Below, piece after piece: positions 22,193 through 33,428 of a stretch of DNA of 64,000 bases. The notes under the pieces were generated by a model that saw only the letters and a list, made by a program, of their open reading frames with translations, was not told the origin of the DNA and did not search any database. This stretch comes from Thermothielavioides terrestris NRRL 8126 (taxonomy: Eukaryota; Ascomycota; Sordariomycetes; Sordariales; Chaetomiaceae). Position 1 is the first letter of the stretch, and the number at the start of each line of letters is the position of its first letter. The stretch lies in the NCBI RefSeq assembly GCF_000226115.1, contig NC_016458.1, positions 248,001-312,000 of the forward strand. Direction: 5' to 3'. The position numbers were made by a program, and so were the translations under genes.

Positions 22193-23821
22193 TCACTTGG
22201 CCACGCCCATGCCGGCAAAGTACTCCTTGAAGACGGCCTTCTCGATGGCAAACACGCCGTTGCGGTCGACCAGCTCGATGGGGGGCCAGAACTTGGCGTC
22301 GACGGCGGCGACCAGGCCCGGGTAGCTGGTGACGCCCTCGGGCTCGGTGACGCCCCAGGGGTGGCGCAGGATGACGTACTGCTTGCGCTCCTGCGGCGCC
22401 GCCCAGCCGAGCACCGAGTAGGCCATGTTGCCGACGAGCGTGCAGCCGCGGAAGGTGGCGTCCGTCGGCCGCGTCCAGGCCACCGTCGGGTAGATGGTCC
22501 GCAGGTTGAACGAGTGCGTGCGCACGAGTCCGAGCAGGTCCTGCGCCCGCCGCCGCGCCGTGAAGAAGTACTGCGGCTCCTTGTCCGTCAGCTGCGCCAT
22601 CGCCTTGACCGGGTCGCCGTACGACGTCTGCGTCAGGTCCGGGTGCTGATGCTGCTGCTCCGACGACGACGAGGAGGAGGAGGTCAGCCATTTGGCAAAC
22701 GCCTTCTCGTACAGCGCCGGCCAGATGTCGCCGCCCCAGACGCGCAGCCAGGCCGGCCTCATGACGTCCATGGAGCTGGGCCGGCAGTACATGAGCAGCG
22801 AGCTGGAGTTGTTGGTCGGCAGCTCGCAGTTGACCGTCACCGTCGACGTCGGCGCGTCCATGTCGCCGCCCTTGCTGTACAGCTTGACACTGAGCGAGCA
22901 CTCGCCGGCCTTGTGCCTGTGGTCGTGGCCTTGGATGTGGCTCTGGCTCTGGCTCTGGCTCTGGCCCGAGTACCAGCCGCCTGCTCCATGCCACGCCGAG
23001 GAGGGAGAGCCCAGGTAGGAAGCGTTCTGGAAACCGGCGCGGCAGTCCGTGCACAGGTTCATGGATGGGGACGGCGAGCTGGCGTAGGAAGAGAACGACG
23101 AAGGAGGATAGGCCGAAGAGGTCGACGGCGATGGCGTCGACGACGACGAGCGGCGAGAGCAGTGCTCGATGGTGGCCGGGTCGGACCAGGCCACGCTCAT
23201 CAGGGCCGCGATGAGCCAGCTGTTGGCGACGGCGCCCTGCACGGGGTTGGTGAACATGGTGGCGTCCTGGCGGTAGCAGGCGCTGATGTCGACCCAGCTG
23301 CCGTTGGGCGGCGTCCACTCCTCCTTCTTGTGCATGCGGTACGGCGTGCACAGCTCGCGCAGCGTGGTCGTCACCTGGGAGCTGCGCAGCGTCTTGCCCA
23401 GCGTCCGCGGCTCCAGCGTCAGCCGCAGGTTGCCGTTGGACATGATGGCGTGCTTGACCTTGATGTCTTGCAGGTCCTTGAGCCCCACGTCGGTCAGGTC
23501 GCCCAGCTTCTCGACCCGGGAGAAGTCGGGCGTGACCAGGTCGTGCTCGGTCAGCGTGTGCATGTCCTTGGTCGGGATCAGCTCGGCCGCGTCGCCGCGC
23601 TCGTTGAGCCGGCTGCCCGCGTACAGGACCGAGTTGAAGCGCATGTCGAACAGCTCCTCATAGTCGGTCTGCAGGATGCTCGACAGCAACAGCGGCGTCG
23701 CCGCCTCGTCCCAGTCCACCTTGCGGCCCAGGATCGCCTCCACCAGCGCGAACGGGTTGATGGCCCCGACGTGCAGGTGCTTGGGCGGGCTGTCGGGCTG
23801 TTCCGGCTTGGAGCTCGCCAT
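22193..23821 (-). CDS. calpain-like protein, catalytic triad replaced
   Basis: Single exon, 542 residues; ATG at 23821 has the better context (AACATGG), and an in-frame ATG at 23839 is possible. Calpain (peptidase C2) features are clear: the helix around QGAVANSWLIAALMSVAW (about 195-212), WGGDIWPALYEKAFAKW (about 362-378), GNMAYSVLGW (about 464-473) and VILRHPWG (about 483-490). In active calpains the three catalytic residues are Cys in DCWLLA, His in GHAYSV and Asn in RNPWG. Here the aligned residues are Ser201, Met466 and His487, so proteolysis is unlikely. An insert of about 80 residues rich in Ser and SQ repeats (222-300) interrupts the domain. A scaffolding or regulatory role is inference. 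No signal peptide. Confidence 0.82.
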   Translation of the reverse strand: MASSKPEQPDSPPKHLHVGAINPFALVEAILGRKVDWDEAATPLLLSSILQTDYEELFDMRFNSVLYAGSRLNERGDAAELIPTKDMHTLTEHDLVTPDFSRVEKLGDLTDVGLKDLQDIKVKHAIMSNGNLRLTLEPRTLGKTLRSSQVTTTLRELCTPYRMHKKEEWTPPNGSWVDISACYRQDATMFTNPVQGAVANSWLIAALMSVAWSDPATIEHCSRRSSSSTPSPSTSSAYPPSSFSSYASSPSPSMNLCTDCRAGFQNASYLGSPSSAWHGAGGWYSGQSQSQSQSHIQGHDHRHKAGECSLSVKLYSKGGDMDAPTSTVTVNCELPTNNSSSLLMYCRPSSMDVMRPAWLRVWGGDIWPALYEKAFAKWLTSSSSSSSEQQHQHPDLTQTSYGDPVKAMAQLTDKEPQYFFTARRRAQDLLGLVRTHSFNLRTIYPTVAWTRPTDATFRGCTLVGNMAYSVLGWAAPQERKQYVILRHPWGVTEPEGVTSYPGLVAAVDAKFWPPIELVDRNGVFAIEKAVFKEYFAGMGVAK

Positions 23822-25970
23822 GTTGTAAACAAGCTGCATCAGCAAAGAATGTTGGTAGAGAAGATCGATCAAGTTGTTCCGAGTGGGAGGTTGGTTAGGA
23901 TGTCAGTTGGGTGTGAGAGGAAGTCTTGATGGAAGCCCCCAGGACCTCTCACTCAACGGAGATGGCCTGTTTTATACCCTCACCTCCCCTACACGTAACT
24001 CGACCACACCGCGCCCTATTGAGAACCATCGTCATACTGAAGACTGCCATGACCAACAAGTGCCCGCGCGGATGTCGAGATAGGGAGGTTCCTTGTTTGT
24101 TATGATCCAGTCAGGCCATTGCGATGTCCGTGATAACGTCCCAATGAATGCAGGCCAAGGAGGTCCTCCGCAACTTTAGCGTCGGCATATGGCGGCTCAT
24201 GTTGGTTTGTCATGTCAGCGTCAGGTCGGTCTACCACGGTGGGCACAGACCTTGGATCAGCGGGGAGGTGAGGGGAGTCAGTGAACCGTAATCCAGTATC
24301 TGAAGCAAGGTTGTATGTAATGGACTGCGAGGAGACCAGTCGCTCCGCCGGCCAGGGAGAAACGTAGCCTCAAAACCGTTAAGCAGCAGCATCTCGAAGT
24401 CCGTTGCCAAGGTCCCCTCCTCGCTTGGTATTGTCAACAAACTGGTTGGCCTCCCACCTAACCCAACAAAGGTCTAGCAGTAAAACGAACATGATTCCAG
24501 GGCCGTCCCGTCTTGACGGTTTGTTCTCAGCCATATTCTTTCGTGCCCCTTCTTGGCGCTGGATAGCCTACTAGTAGACTGTGGGCCATTGACGACAGTC
24601 CTATGCGTTGCTTTTCTAAGTCCACAAACAGGTCCGCACATGGTCCAATCCCGGCGGTTGCTTTCAGGGAGAATCTGAGCTCTCTCGAGCTCTGCAGGTA
24701 AGGCTGACTACGGCACTGTGTAATAGTAATCCATAGCAACAACAAACGCCATGTTGTCGGTGGTGGTGGTGATGTCGGTGCACTGCTGGGTGGGGGGGAG
24801 AGGGGGGAGGGGGTTGATGAGTGATGCATGTTCAAATCTTGGAGCCGTTTTGTGATGCGGCTCGCTGCACAGTATCTCCAGGAATGGATGCTGTTTGCTG
24901 GGCACGCCCCGGTGTTGGGTTGCTGCAATTACATTGCTCTTACCTAGCAGTTCGGCATGTTCTTCCACGTGCATGCGCTATTCATGGTGTCATCCATGAC
25001 CATGCGGTGTGCACGGTCTCGTCGTTCCGGTGCTCCCCGCTGCTTCCCGGCGTCGTCTTCTGTTTCCGCTTCCGATGTCTCGGCATACTTACTGGTCACG
25101 CAATGGCGAAGGCGATGTGACGCTGCCAGGCAGTTTGCGAGCCATGGAACTAAGGTAAACCCTTGTCTCTTGCTCCCAAAGCTTTGAACTTGGTAGCTTC
25201 ATTATTGGCCCATAGTTTGTTACGATGTGTCGCCGTGGACTTTGCAGCGCCCCGCCGAGACATCACAATGACTGTAAACGCCTCGAGATGGAGTCAAACG
25301 CATTCGTTCCAAGCACAAACGCCATTGGAGAGTGAACGACGATACGAACAAACGCCTAGCCTCTGGCTTGCGCCGGCTTCTTGGAGGCAAAAAATCTAGG
25401 AAAAGCAGAAAGAGCAGCGGCGGCCAAATCGCCAGAAAAAATGTCTTGATGAATCTTGGTCCGACCTCAGAAAGACTCGCTTTGCTAGAGTGTGGAGGAA
25501 GAATCGAAGACGAGTCGAGCTTGACTCGTTACAAACACAATGTGCCTAACAAAACAAGTGGGCCGTTGGGAAGACCTCACAGGTCATGTCCCAACCAACG
25601 AAGAGAAAGCGAGGCAACCATTCCAAAGTCCTTCGTTATATCAATACCATGGGGGCTCGTAGACCTCTTGACATCGTGACGTCGTTTGTCGTCGTCGAGA
25701 AAAAGCCGGCAATCGAGATAGGGAGCCGACGAGCAAGGAACGACGTGATGCCCTCTTGCTGTCGTGGTGGACGATGGGGCCGGGAAACGTTGCTCGCGTC
25801 AAGATGCGGCGAAAATGAAGACGCTCGATCTTGTCGAGCGGAAGAGATCAGTGTACAAGTAGATACGCTACATGAAGCGAAATAAGAACGGCCGCCGCTG
25901 TCCATCCGGCTGGCAAATGCACCGCAAACTTGCCCGTGGAGATGGCTGCTACCAATGTTCGACGCCCAGC
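23822..25970. other. intergenic region, no gene seen
   Basis: About 2.1 kb between two minus-strand genes. The 3' part is the downstream flank of the CAP gene and the 5' part the promoter of the calpain-like gene. No open frame resembles a known protein. Confidence 0.5.
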
Positions 25971-27028
25971 CTAAGCCGCAGTAACGATAGGCTGGCCCTC
26001 GGGAGGGGCCACGTTGTCACCGTAGGCACCGCCCACATTGCCTGGATGATAGTGGTTAGCCAAAGTAACAGAACGAGATCACAAGGAGAGGTCCATTGCA
26101 CATACCAGGAGGGTAGTAGTTGCAGACGGAGAACCACGAGCCCATGCTGGACAGCGTGCCAGGCTGGCAGAAAACGGTGGCGCAGCCAACCTTTTGGGTG
26201 TCCTTCCAGACGAGCTGCGAGAAATGGCCCCATTTCTCGAAGTTGGTCATGTCGGGCGTGCTCGCGCCGTAGCTGCTCGCCGGGAAGTCGTTCAACTCGC
26301 CGTTATACCAGCCATTGCTGGCAGCACGTGCGATTGACCCAGTGGCGCCAAACGCTTCAGGGTCGCCCGTGGATCCCCACATGGCAATGTTCTGGCCGTA
26401 GCCGCCGCCGCCGATGCTCCTGATGGTCGACCGTTAGCAAGCATTCCCCTCGTTACTACGGAAATAGGGGCTCTCACGTGTCGTGCTCGAACACGCATCT
26501 CTCAGCGAGAGTCTGAGCATACTGGGCATGCTCGTCGCTCCAGACGAGCGCATTGGCAGAGTGGTTAAAACGGTGGACGTTGTGATGATAAAGAGCAGTG
26601 CTCGTGTAGTCGGAGGGCTGAGCCGCGGAAGCCTGGGTAGTAGTGCTTGGGGCAGGAGCGGGAGCGGGGGTGTCCGAGGACGGCTGAGCGGCCTGAACCT
26701 GGGGATCGGCAGCCTGCGGGCTGGGGCTGGGCTGTTGGGTGGGCTGAGGGGCCGCTTGGATAACAGGTGCGGACGTGGAGGTAGGGGGCGGCGGAGGAGG
26801 AGGAGGAGCCACCGAAGTGGTCGAAGGCTCAGGGATGCTGGTGGTCGTCGTGGCCTTGGTGTGGGGCACGGGACGACTGAAGGCAGTCGAGGCGTCGCCC
26901 TCGGTCACAGTGACAGTGACCCATTCAGTCACGACATCCGTGGAGATGTAGAGTCGGCGACCCTGGAGGATGGGGCTTGCAGCGGCCAAGAGAGCGCTGC
27001 AAGCCGCAAGGAGTGCCGAGGACTTCAT
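25971..27028 (-). CDS. secreted CAP/PR-1-like (Pry-type) protein
   Basis: Three exons (27028-26478, 26419-26106, 26041-25971), 311 residues. Signal peptide MKSSALLAACSALLAAASP. Residues about 20-140 are a Pro/Thr/Ser/Gln-rich linker with a run of eight prolines. The CAP domain runs from about 145 to the end: HNVHRFNHSANALVWSDEH, GYGQNIAMWG, HFSQLVWKDTQKVGCA, WFSVCNYYPPGNVGG and GDNV. CAP proteins of the yeast Pry group are extracellular and bind sterols or lipids; the role here is inferred. The segment GENLA of many family members reads GQNIA here, so one acidic residue of the central tetrad is Gln. The last exon is only 71 bases but is fixed by the conserved NVGGAYGDNV ending. Confidence 0.86.
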
Positions 27029-30000
27029 TTTTAACGGTGGATTTCTGCCAGATACAGTAAGGTACGTTAGCCTCCATGCAGCATGTAATAAGTGGAATCG
27101 AGAGTGGCGTGAGAGCCGGCGAATTGAGATATCCAAGGCGCCAAGTCATGATGCAGCAGACACTGCGGTTAATTAAAGAAGGCAAACGGCTGTCATCTCC
27201 CGCTCTGCGAGGGAACTGTCCTCGAACAAGCAGGTAATGATGGTCATAGGTTGGCAGGTCCGCTCCCAAGTACCGCCACCCTTTGTGAGAGCACAAAGGC
27301 GTTGTCTGGCAAACACCAACAAAGATCCCACGGCCTTGGACAGCCACATCCTGTGCCACGCACCCAGAATAATGCCAATAAGCAAGAGAAAAAGGGGGCT
27401 CAGCAGCCGTACCTATATGTGCTTGGTTCCTGTCTGGGCGAGAAGCCGAGTTGGTGTACTCAGAGCCAGCTGGAGAGGCAGCACTGCTGTAGCTTGGGAT
27501 CCGTCAAGGATGTGGTGGGATCTTGTGCCCAACCTGGAAACGCCCGAGTAGCGCAAGACAGGAGGTTCAGCCTGCTTTTTTGGATCCAGATGACGTCGAG
27601 TCTCCTGCCGCACGAGGCCGTCGAGTGGAAGGTGCCTGTGAAAGGAGTGCCGGGGAAACGAAAGGGCGGCGAACTACTCGTCGTCTGCCACAGCTAGGTG
27701 GGATCCACGAATGCTGCACCGACCACACAAACCCGGGGTCGTTCAAAACGCGGAGTGACAGCGCTGCCGTCGAGAATGCCGAAAAGGAGCGTTTTGTTGC
27801 TTGGAAGGAGTGGCAATGCGAACCAAAACGCTCAGGGAAAGGATTCCGACTTCTGGGTTTTTGAACGTGGCGAAGCCGGCGAGTGAGGATGTGCTGAACA
27901 AAAGGAACGGACTGAAGTTTAGACTTCAAAAAGGAGCGGCGGAAGAGAAGGCGAGCGAGCGAGGCTTGCGAGTTGTTTGAGGACCAAACTCGGCAACCGC
28001 GTGGCGGAAAGGAGGCAGAAGGTGAGGTCGAAGGAGGAAGGAACGGCCTTCTTAGTGTACTGTCATCCGTAGGCAGGCAGGCGGGAAGTGGGGCCCAATC
28101 TGGTCCTCGCTGACCCCAAGATCCCCAGGGCCCGGTCGTTGAGCCCCTTTCAATTTTCGCCCCGAGGGAATTGCGGGGCATCAAATTACACTAGCAAGGG
28201 CCAGAGAGAGATGCGAACACAGCGTTATCCAGGAATGGGCAGGCAAACAGATTCAGAGATCACAGCAGTTGTTCGCACTGAGTTCCAGTCGCTTGCTGGC
28301 CGACCCAAGTCCCAGTGCGAGGGAGCCACATTACTGATGACTGCCAGCGTTTGCGGTATGTATACGACGGCCTCTCCTCACTAGCTCTATGGCCGGCCAC
28401 CATTCAAGACCTCGTGAGGGGGTTACGCGCAGGTGAATCGTCGTGGACAGTCTGCCAGCGAGAGCTTATGCCCAGTGGTTGCCGATCTGGGCATTGGGCC
28501 GCCCTTGGTCTGGCATCTCTCGACCAGGCCCGATGGTGCCACCGCACCAAGCCCATTGGCTACAGAGCGCAGAATGCAGTTCATCCCATGTTTGCGAGCT
28601 GGGCCGTTCCCCAAGGCCACTCTCGCTTTCATGCAACGTGGACGCCTATGAACATGTTCCAATGAACAATGCGGCGTTAATTTCCGTCCCAGCACTTCCC
28701 CTGTGTTGTCGCCCCTGGCGTCTTACCGACCAATCGCAGAACCGTGCCTTGCAGGAACAAAGGCGGGGGGTTGCAGAATCCCTGTCGGGTTTCCACGCAG
28801 TGCCCTCGTCAGCTTCCGAACTGCTCAGGTCCCGAAAATTCATCATCAACTTGCTATTAGTTCCCCTAGGCGGAAATGGCAGCATTGGCATTAACCCAAT
28901 TTACTAGATCATCATTGGACTCAACGGAGAGTATCTCAGATTTTTAAAGATACAGTAGTCATCCTCATTGGTAATGTTTCAGGTACCTTGCAGATTCTGT
29001 ATGAATGGCCGATATCCGCACCCCGGCTTTTTGTACAGCCCCCGGCTCTGTTGGAATCAGGGAGCCGCTGCACAAATGGAAGCGGGGCGTCTTTCTGAAA
29101 CGGCGCTAGCATCGGATTGGGACTGCCAATTTGTTTCTCGACTTCAAGGTCTGAGAGCTTGGCATGCAGGCTCCTCCGCTTTGCATTGAACTTTGAGGAA
29201 CCGAACCCACAGTCTCCCGAGTTCATTCTCGCGAGTGAACCATGTGCTCTGACCGCGCATGTCAATCTGAGACCTCAGCCCTGTGGGCAGTCTGGCACCA
29301 TTTCCGCCATCTCTCACGGTTCCTTCCGGATACACCTGCATTTGAAAGTGGGAACTGCCTGGCCAACTTCTCTACTTTACACTACTAACCCACAGTATTC
29401 CATAGAGATACCCGGCTTCGTCTAACGGTGAACAGCCCAATGGGAATGGAATGCTGTCTCCCAACTCACATTTCCGAAATTGTCAATTCCGAAATTGTCA
29501 GCTGTGGGCTAGCCTTGCATCTCCTCGGCTGCTGTGAACTCAGTCGGCGTCACCAACGACTCGACCGCTTTGCCTGGAGGTTCGGGACCTGGTATTACCA
29601 GCAGCCGTAAGTCCTGGGCAATTTGGATGCGTTTCTCTGCGCGTTGCCGGTGTTTGGCATTGTCCTACTCCGTAATGCCAAGATGGAGACGATCGATTTC
29701 GCGCTGATCAGAAGATCCTTTCCCGATCTTCACTGTCCATGCTCTGCCATGCCCAGGATCCCCGCAAACTTTAAGATCACGTCCATTGCCGAATTCCGCG
29801 CCACAGGAACGGATGTCGCAGCCGCTGAGGTCATCCCGCTCTATCGGCTGGAATTGCGATAGTCGTGGGTTAGCCGTCGGCAACAGGCCCGACCCTATGC
29901 AAAGGCCTTCCGGGAGAATGAGGAGCAAACGGCGTCGTAAGTACCCGTTGCAACGCCGGAGCAAGCCGTCCCTGCTGCTGTGGCCCGGATCTTGTGACCC

Positions 30001-31893
30001 CCCTGGGATCGGCGCCTGTGCATGTTCGGCATGAGATGAGCCTAGAGAAGAGAGGCTGCTTGGAATCTCGGCAGCTCCTTCGCGGACAGAGCCTTCATTC
30101 GGAGCATCTACAGTAGCTGGCGTCAGGAGTTCGTGGAATCTGGCCTGGGTCACCCCCATCGTGCTGTAAGCTGCGCGCTGCTTCTCTGCGTAACCTCACA
30201 AACTCATTCACTCTTCGCATTTGTGCAACAAATCTCACCCATCTGTGAGTGGGGCGTTTGGACTGCTTGAGATCGACAAGCACCGCCGTTTCCTAGCCAC
30301 CGAGGGACTCAGAGACCAGACCACGGGACACTTTCTTTGGGCTGTCCGCACATGGCGTGCCAGATAAGTCTTCCTTCTTCCCTTCCAGAAGTAAGACCCT
30401 ACAACGGCCAACCAAACTGAACGTTACGGACATGCAGTGGCGTGGTCATGGGCTCCTCCGTCGGCCACGTCGTCGGCAACAGTAACGGCACCCTGTTTGG
30501 CGGCATTCGCGTACGGAGTAACTAAAGGCAGGCAAGTTGGGTATGTATGCCCTTTTGTGACGAGGGCAACCGTTTGCCAGCCGCTGCCGCCTCCAAGCTG
30601 CAAGACCAAACGGCAGCTGACAGACTTCGCCCATCCTCGGGTTGGCGAGCCGCCCTCCGGCCGGCAGACGACCACCAAGCGCTCCTGGCCCCCTAATCCG
30701 TGTGTCACGGCGGGACGAACGCGCGTCAGACACCGAACATGCTGGCTGTCTGCGGCGGGTCTCAAGTCTCGGGATGCTGCTGCTCGCAAAGGCGTTGCCC
30801 TACTCCGTACACCACATCCCAAACGACCCTTGGATCATCATTCATTATCAGGCCTGTCTGGTGCGTCTAAGTGGTCTGAGCCGCCCCTCCCTTCCCGTTG
30901 GCGCCGGTTTCGGGTCCCCACGTGCTTTGCGGGACAGCAGGGAGGTTCAGATCCGCCTCTGCCAGAGACATGACTATGGGGAGCGTTGCAGAAAACGCGG
31001 CGCGCCTTGGAACAAGGCTAGTTCTACCGGTTGGTAACAGATTTGCTATTCGCTGGCGAGGCTTCGTGAGCTACCGCCAATGACGGCCGGAGAGTTGGAC
31101 CTTTGCGTCTTTTGCCATGGTGAGGCAACGTGAAAACAAAGATATGGCGGAAAACAAGTAGAATGTGTTACTCTGCCGTTTCCGATGCTTGGCTACCTGA
31201 TGTTACCAAGCAAAGGCCATGTGGCAGCGCACAGCCTGGACAGTCGCGAAGGGAATCAAGGAAAGCACATCGATTTGACCTGAGGTTCCCTGGTTTGTGC
31301 CCCTTCTCTCTCTAGGGACTTACGTCGTGCGTCACCGAAGCAACGTCCAAAACACCAACCGCGGTGCGTCTGCAGCATCGCGGTGTCGGTTAGCAAATAG
31401 ATCCGGTGCGAACGGCAGAGTGAGACCTCGTCGTGGCTTCCTCTCGGCCATGTCGTGGCTTTCTCAGTCAGTTGAGCGTCGTTGTGTCTTTCCGTTCCGT
31501 AACTCTCTGCGAGCTGAATAAGCCACCGACGGGGGTTGTGTTCCGTTTGCCTGAATGAAATATGGGTCACACACAGGCCGGGTCTGTCATCCACGCCATC
31601 CGAGATGAGAACCGTCCCGTTGGCTGCTGGATTACCAAGGAGCTGAGACAAGTGACAGTCTGGCAAGAATGATGCCATCTGCCACGGTCCTCGTATAGGT
31701 ACGAGTCAAGCCAGAAAACCAACGTCCAAGAAAACAAAGAAATGAAATGGTTTAGCCGGTTGAGCCTGTCTAACTCGTTTAGTATGTGGGTATGTACAAG
31801 TCCAAGCTCAACAGCCCTCACGCGCGGACCTCTCTGGCTCGCGACAAGACGAAGGGGTTTAAGATCTTTGAAGTAAACACAGCCAAGACACTC
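27029..31893. other. gene-poor region of 4.9 kb
   Basis: The longest stretch without a supported gene. Its open frames (up to about 205 codons) lack starts, splice logic and domain resemblance. A tRNA-like/SINE-like sequence is possible near 29190-29262 (minus). TTCCGAAATTGTCA occurs twice between about 29471 and 29501. Confidence 0.5.
29190..29262 (-). other. tRNA-like (SINE-head-like) sequence, degenerate
   Basis: Read on the minus strand, GCGGTCAGAGCACATGGTTC resembles the D-arm/A-box part of a tRNA gene. About 30 bases later GGTTCGGTTCC resembles a B box. The T stem and acceptor stem do not pair well, so it is not a functional tRNA. It could be the head of an old SINE or coincidence. Confidence 0.22.
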
Positions 31894-32726
31894 TCAGGAC
31901 GACTCTGAAGCCTCAGACTGCCCCGGGATGAACGGCTTCTCCCACCGCTGGATCCATTTGTGCGCAAAGATCTGCTTCTGCCTTAGGTGCACGGGTGTCG
32001 ATTGCTTTGGTTGATCGGGGATGACTTTCTCGAGTTTCTGCAGATGTGTTAACGGCGACACCAGTCAGCAATTGTAACACCTAGAGGAGGCAGGCTCGGC
32101 TGACGCACCAGGTTCTCGTAGACACACTTGTTGAGCTTCCACTCGGCAGGGCGGCATTGCCACAGCTGCTGGTTGTTGTTGTCGAGGCATTGCCAGTGGG
32201 CGCGGAACTGCTCGAGGCAAGACTTGTTGATGTCCTCGAGGCTGGAGTTTCAAAGCGTCAGCATGCGACCGGCCACCAGCTCGACTGCCGCCAGTGCGCT
32301 CCTCCAGCCACATCCCCGACGATACTGGCCAAACACCAAGTCCTAATAAGCGGGAGTAGTAGAGGACGCAACGTACACGCTCCGGGCACATCTGGTAACC
32401 CGGCGACCCTCCTTCAGGCACTCGAACTCGCCCCTGCCGGGGTTCTCGGTCTTGCACTGCATGTAGTCGTCATTGTAATCCTTGCATCGCGCGCCGATGA
32501 AGAAGGAAGCCGACAGCAGCGGGGCGGAGCTGGCGCCGATCTCCTTGACCTTGGGGATCGAGTCTGGCAGCGGGGTGGTGTCGTAGAGGACATGCTGGTT
32601 GAAGCTGTCGCGCCGCAATTCCGTCAGCAACGCCCCCGCAGTTCAGCGGCACCAGCCGGCCCAATTGGTCGCCCCAGGGTAATATGCCGTCGTGAGAAGC
32701 ACTTACACCGGCTTCCGCGCTGCCAT
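31894..32726 (-). CDS. complex I 20.8 kDa accessory subunit (NDUFA8/PGIV type)
   Basis: Four exons (32726-32707, 32604-32377, 32241-32109, 32037-31894), 174 residues. The 20-base first exon encodes MAARKP and two bases of Val, giving MAARKPVFNQHVLYDTTPLP. Paired CX9C motifs typical of this subunit are present: CKDYNDDYMQC, with CLKEGRRVTRC, and CLDNNNQQLWQC, with the conserved ending KWIQRWEKPF. The family member of Neurospora is the 20.8 kDa subunit of mitochondrial NADH:ubiquinone oxidoreductase. CX9C proteins are imported into the intermembrane space by the Mia40 disulfide relay. Every splice junction is supported by restored family sequence. Its start faces the Nup54 gene across 495 bases. 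Confidence 0.92.
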
Positions 32727-33221
32727 CTTGACTGTGTGGGCTGGCCCGTCGGGTCGGGTCCTGAGGTGTGTAGCTGTGCGTGGTTTGGACCTCCGGCTGA
32801 CCCTGCGACCTGTGAGGCTCGGCTTTCTGACATGTGGTCCCACTCAACGAACCTTGATTCGCCGGCTGCAGTCAACGCTTGGACCACCCCGACGCGGATT
32901 GGACGCTGGCAGTGACATTTTCGTGCCAAAAAGTGGGCGACAGCTCAGAGGGAAGCAAATCAATGTCAACAATAACGTTAGAAGCTTTTCAGTTCGGTAC
33001 AATACCAAAACAATCGCCAACAATAACTTCAGGCGCAAGCGCATTGTCCGGTGACTATCACTTATTTCCCTTGCTTTCCAAGTTCTTCTGCAGCTTCCGA
33101 CGCTCCTGTCAATCTTCCCACGCCCGTTGCGGCCTTCTGTCGCTGGCCGGTTTTTATCGACCTGCCCATCAACCCCTTCCACGCTCCAGCGACACCCACG
33201 TTCAACAAGCCAAACGCCCTC
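32727..33221. promoter_or_regulatory. divergent promoter region, complex I subunit / Nup54
   Basis: 495 bases between two head-to-head genes, which must contain both promoters unless the transcripts overlap. No TATA box was recognised. AACAATAACGTTA and CCAACAATAACTT near 32967-33029 are a repeated AACAATAACKT motif. Confidence 0.5.
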
Positions 33222-33396
33222 ATGTTCTCGACAACAAGTCGGCCCGCGGGCCAGTCTCTCTTTGGCGGTGGCGGAACCAGCATATTTGGCCAGTCGACGA
33301 ATGTGAGTTCTTCTGTCGCCTCCCGCTGGGAGTGGAGGGGCACGGATAGGGATGGATGCTGACGCATTCGGCAAGACACAGCAACAGCAGCAACAG

Positions 33397-33428
<32 letters not shown>

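Noticed and set aside
22361..23929. 522-codon plus-strand frame opposite the calpain-like gene
   Set aside because: Arg/Val/Gly-rich antisense shadow without ATG-based logic or domain resemblance.
29665..30159. 164-codon minus-strand frame
   Set aside because: No recognisable motif; composition typical of random open frame in GC-rich DNA.
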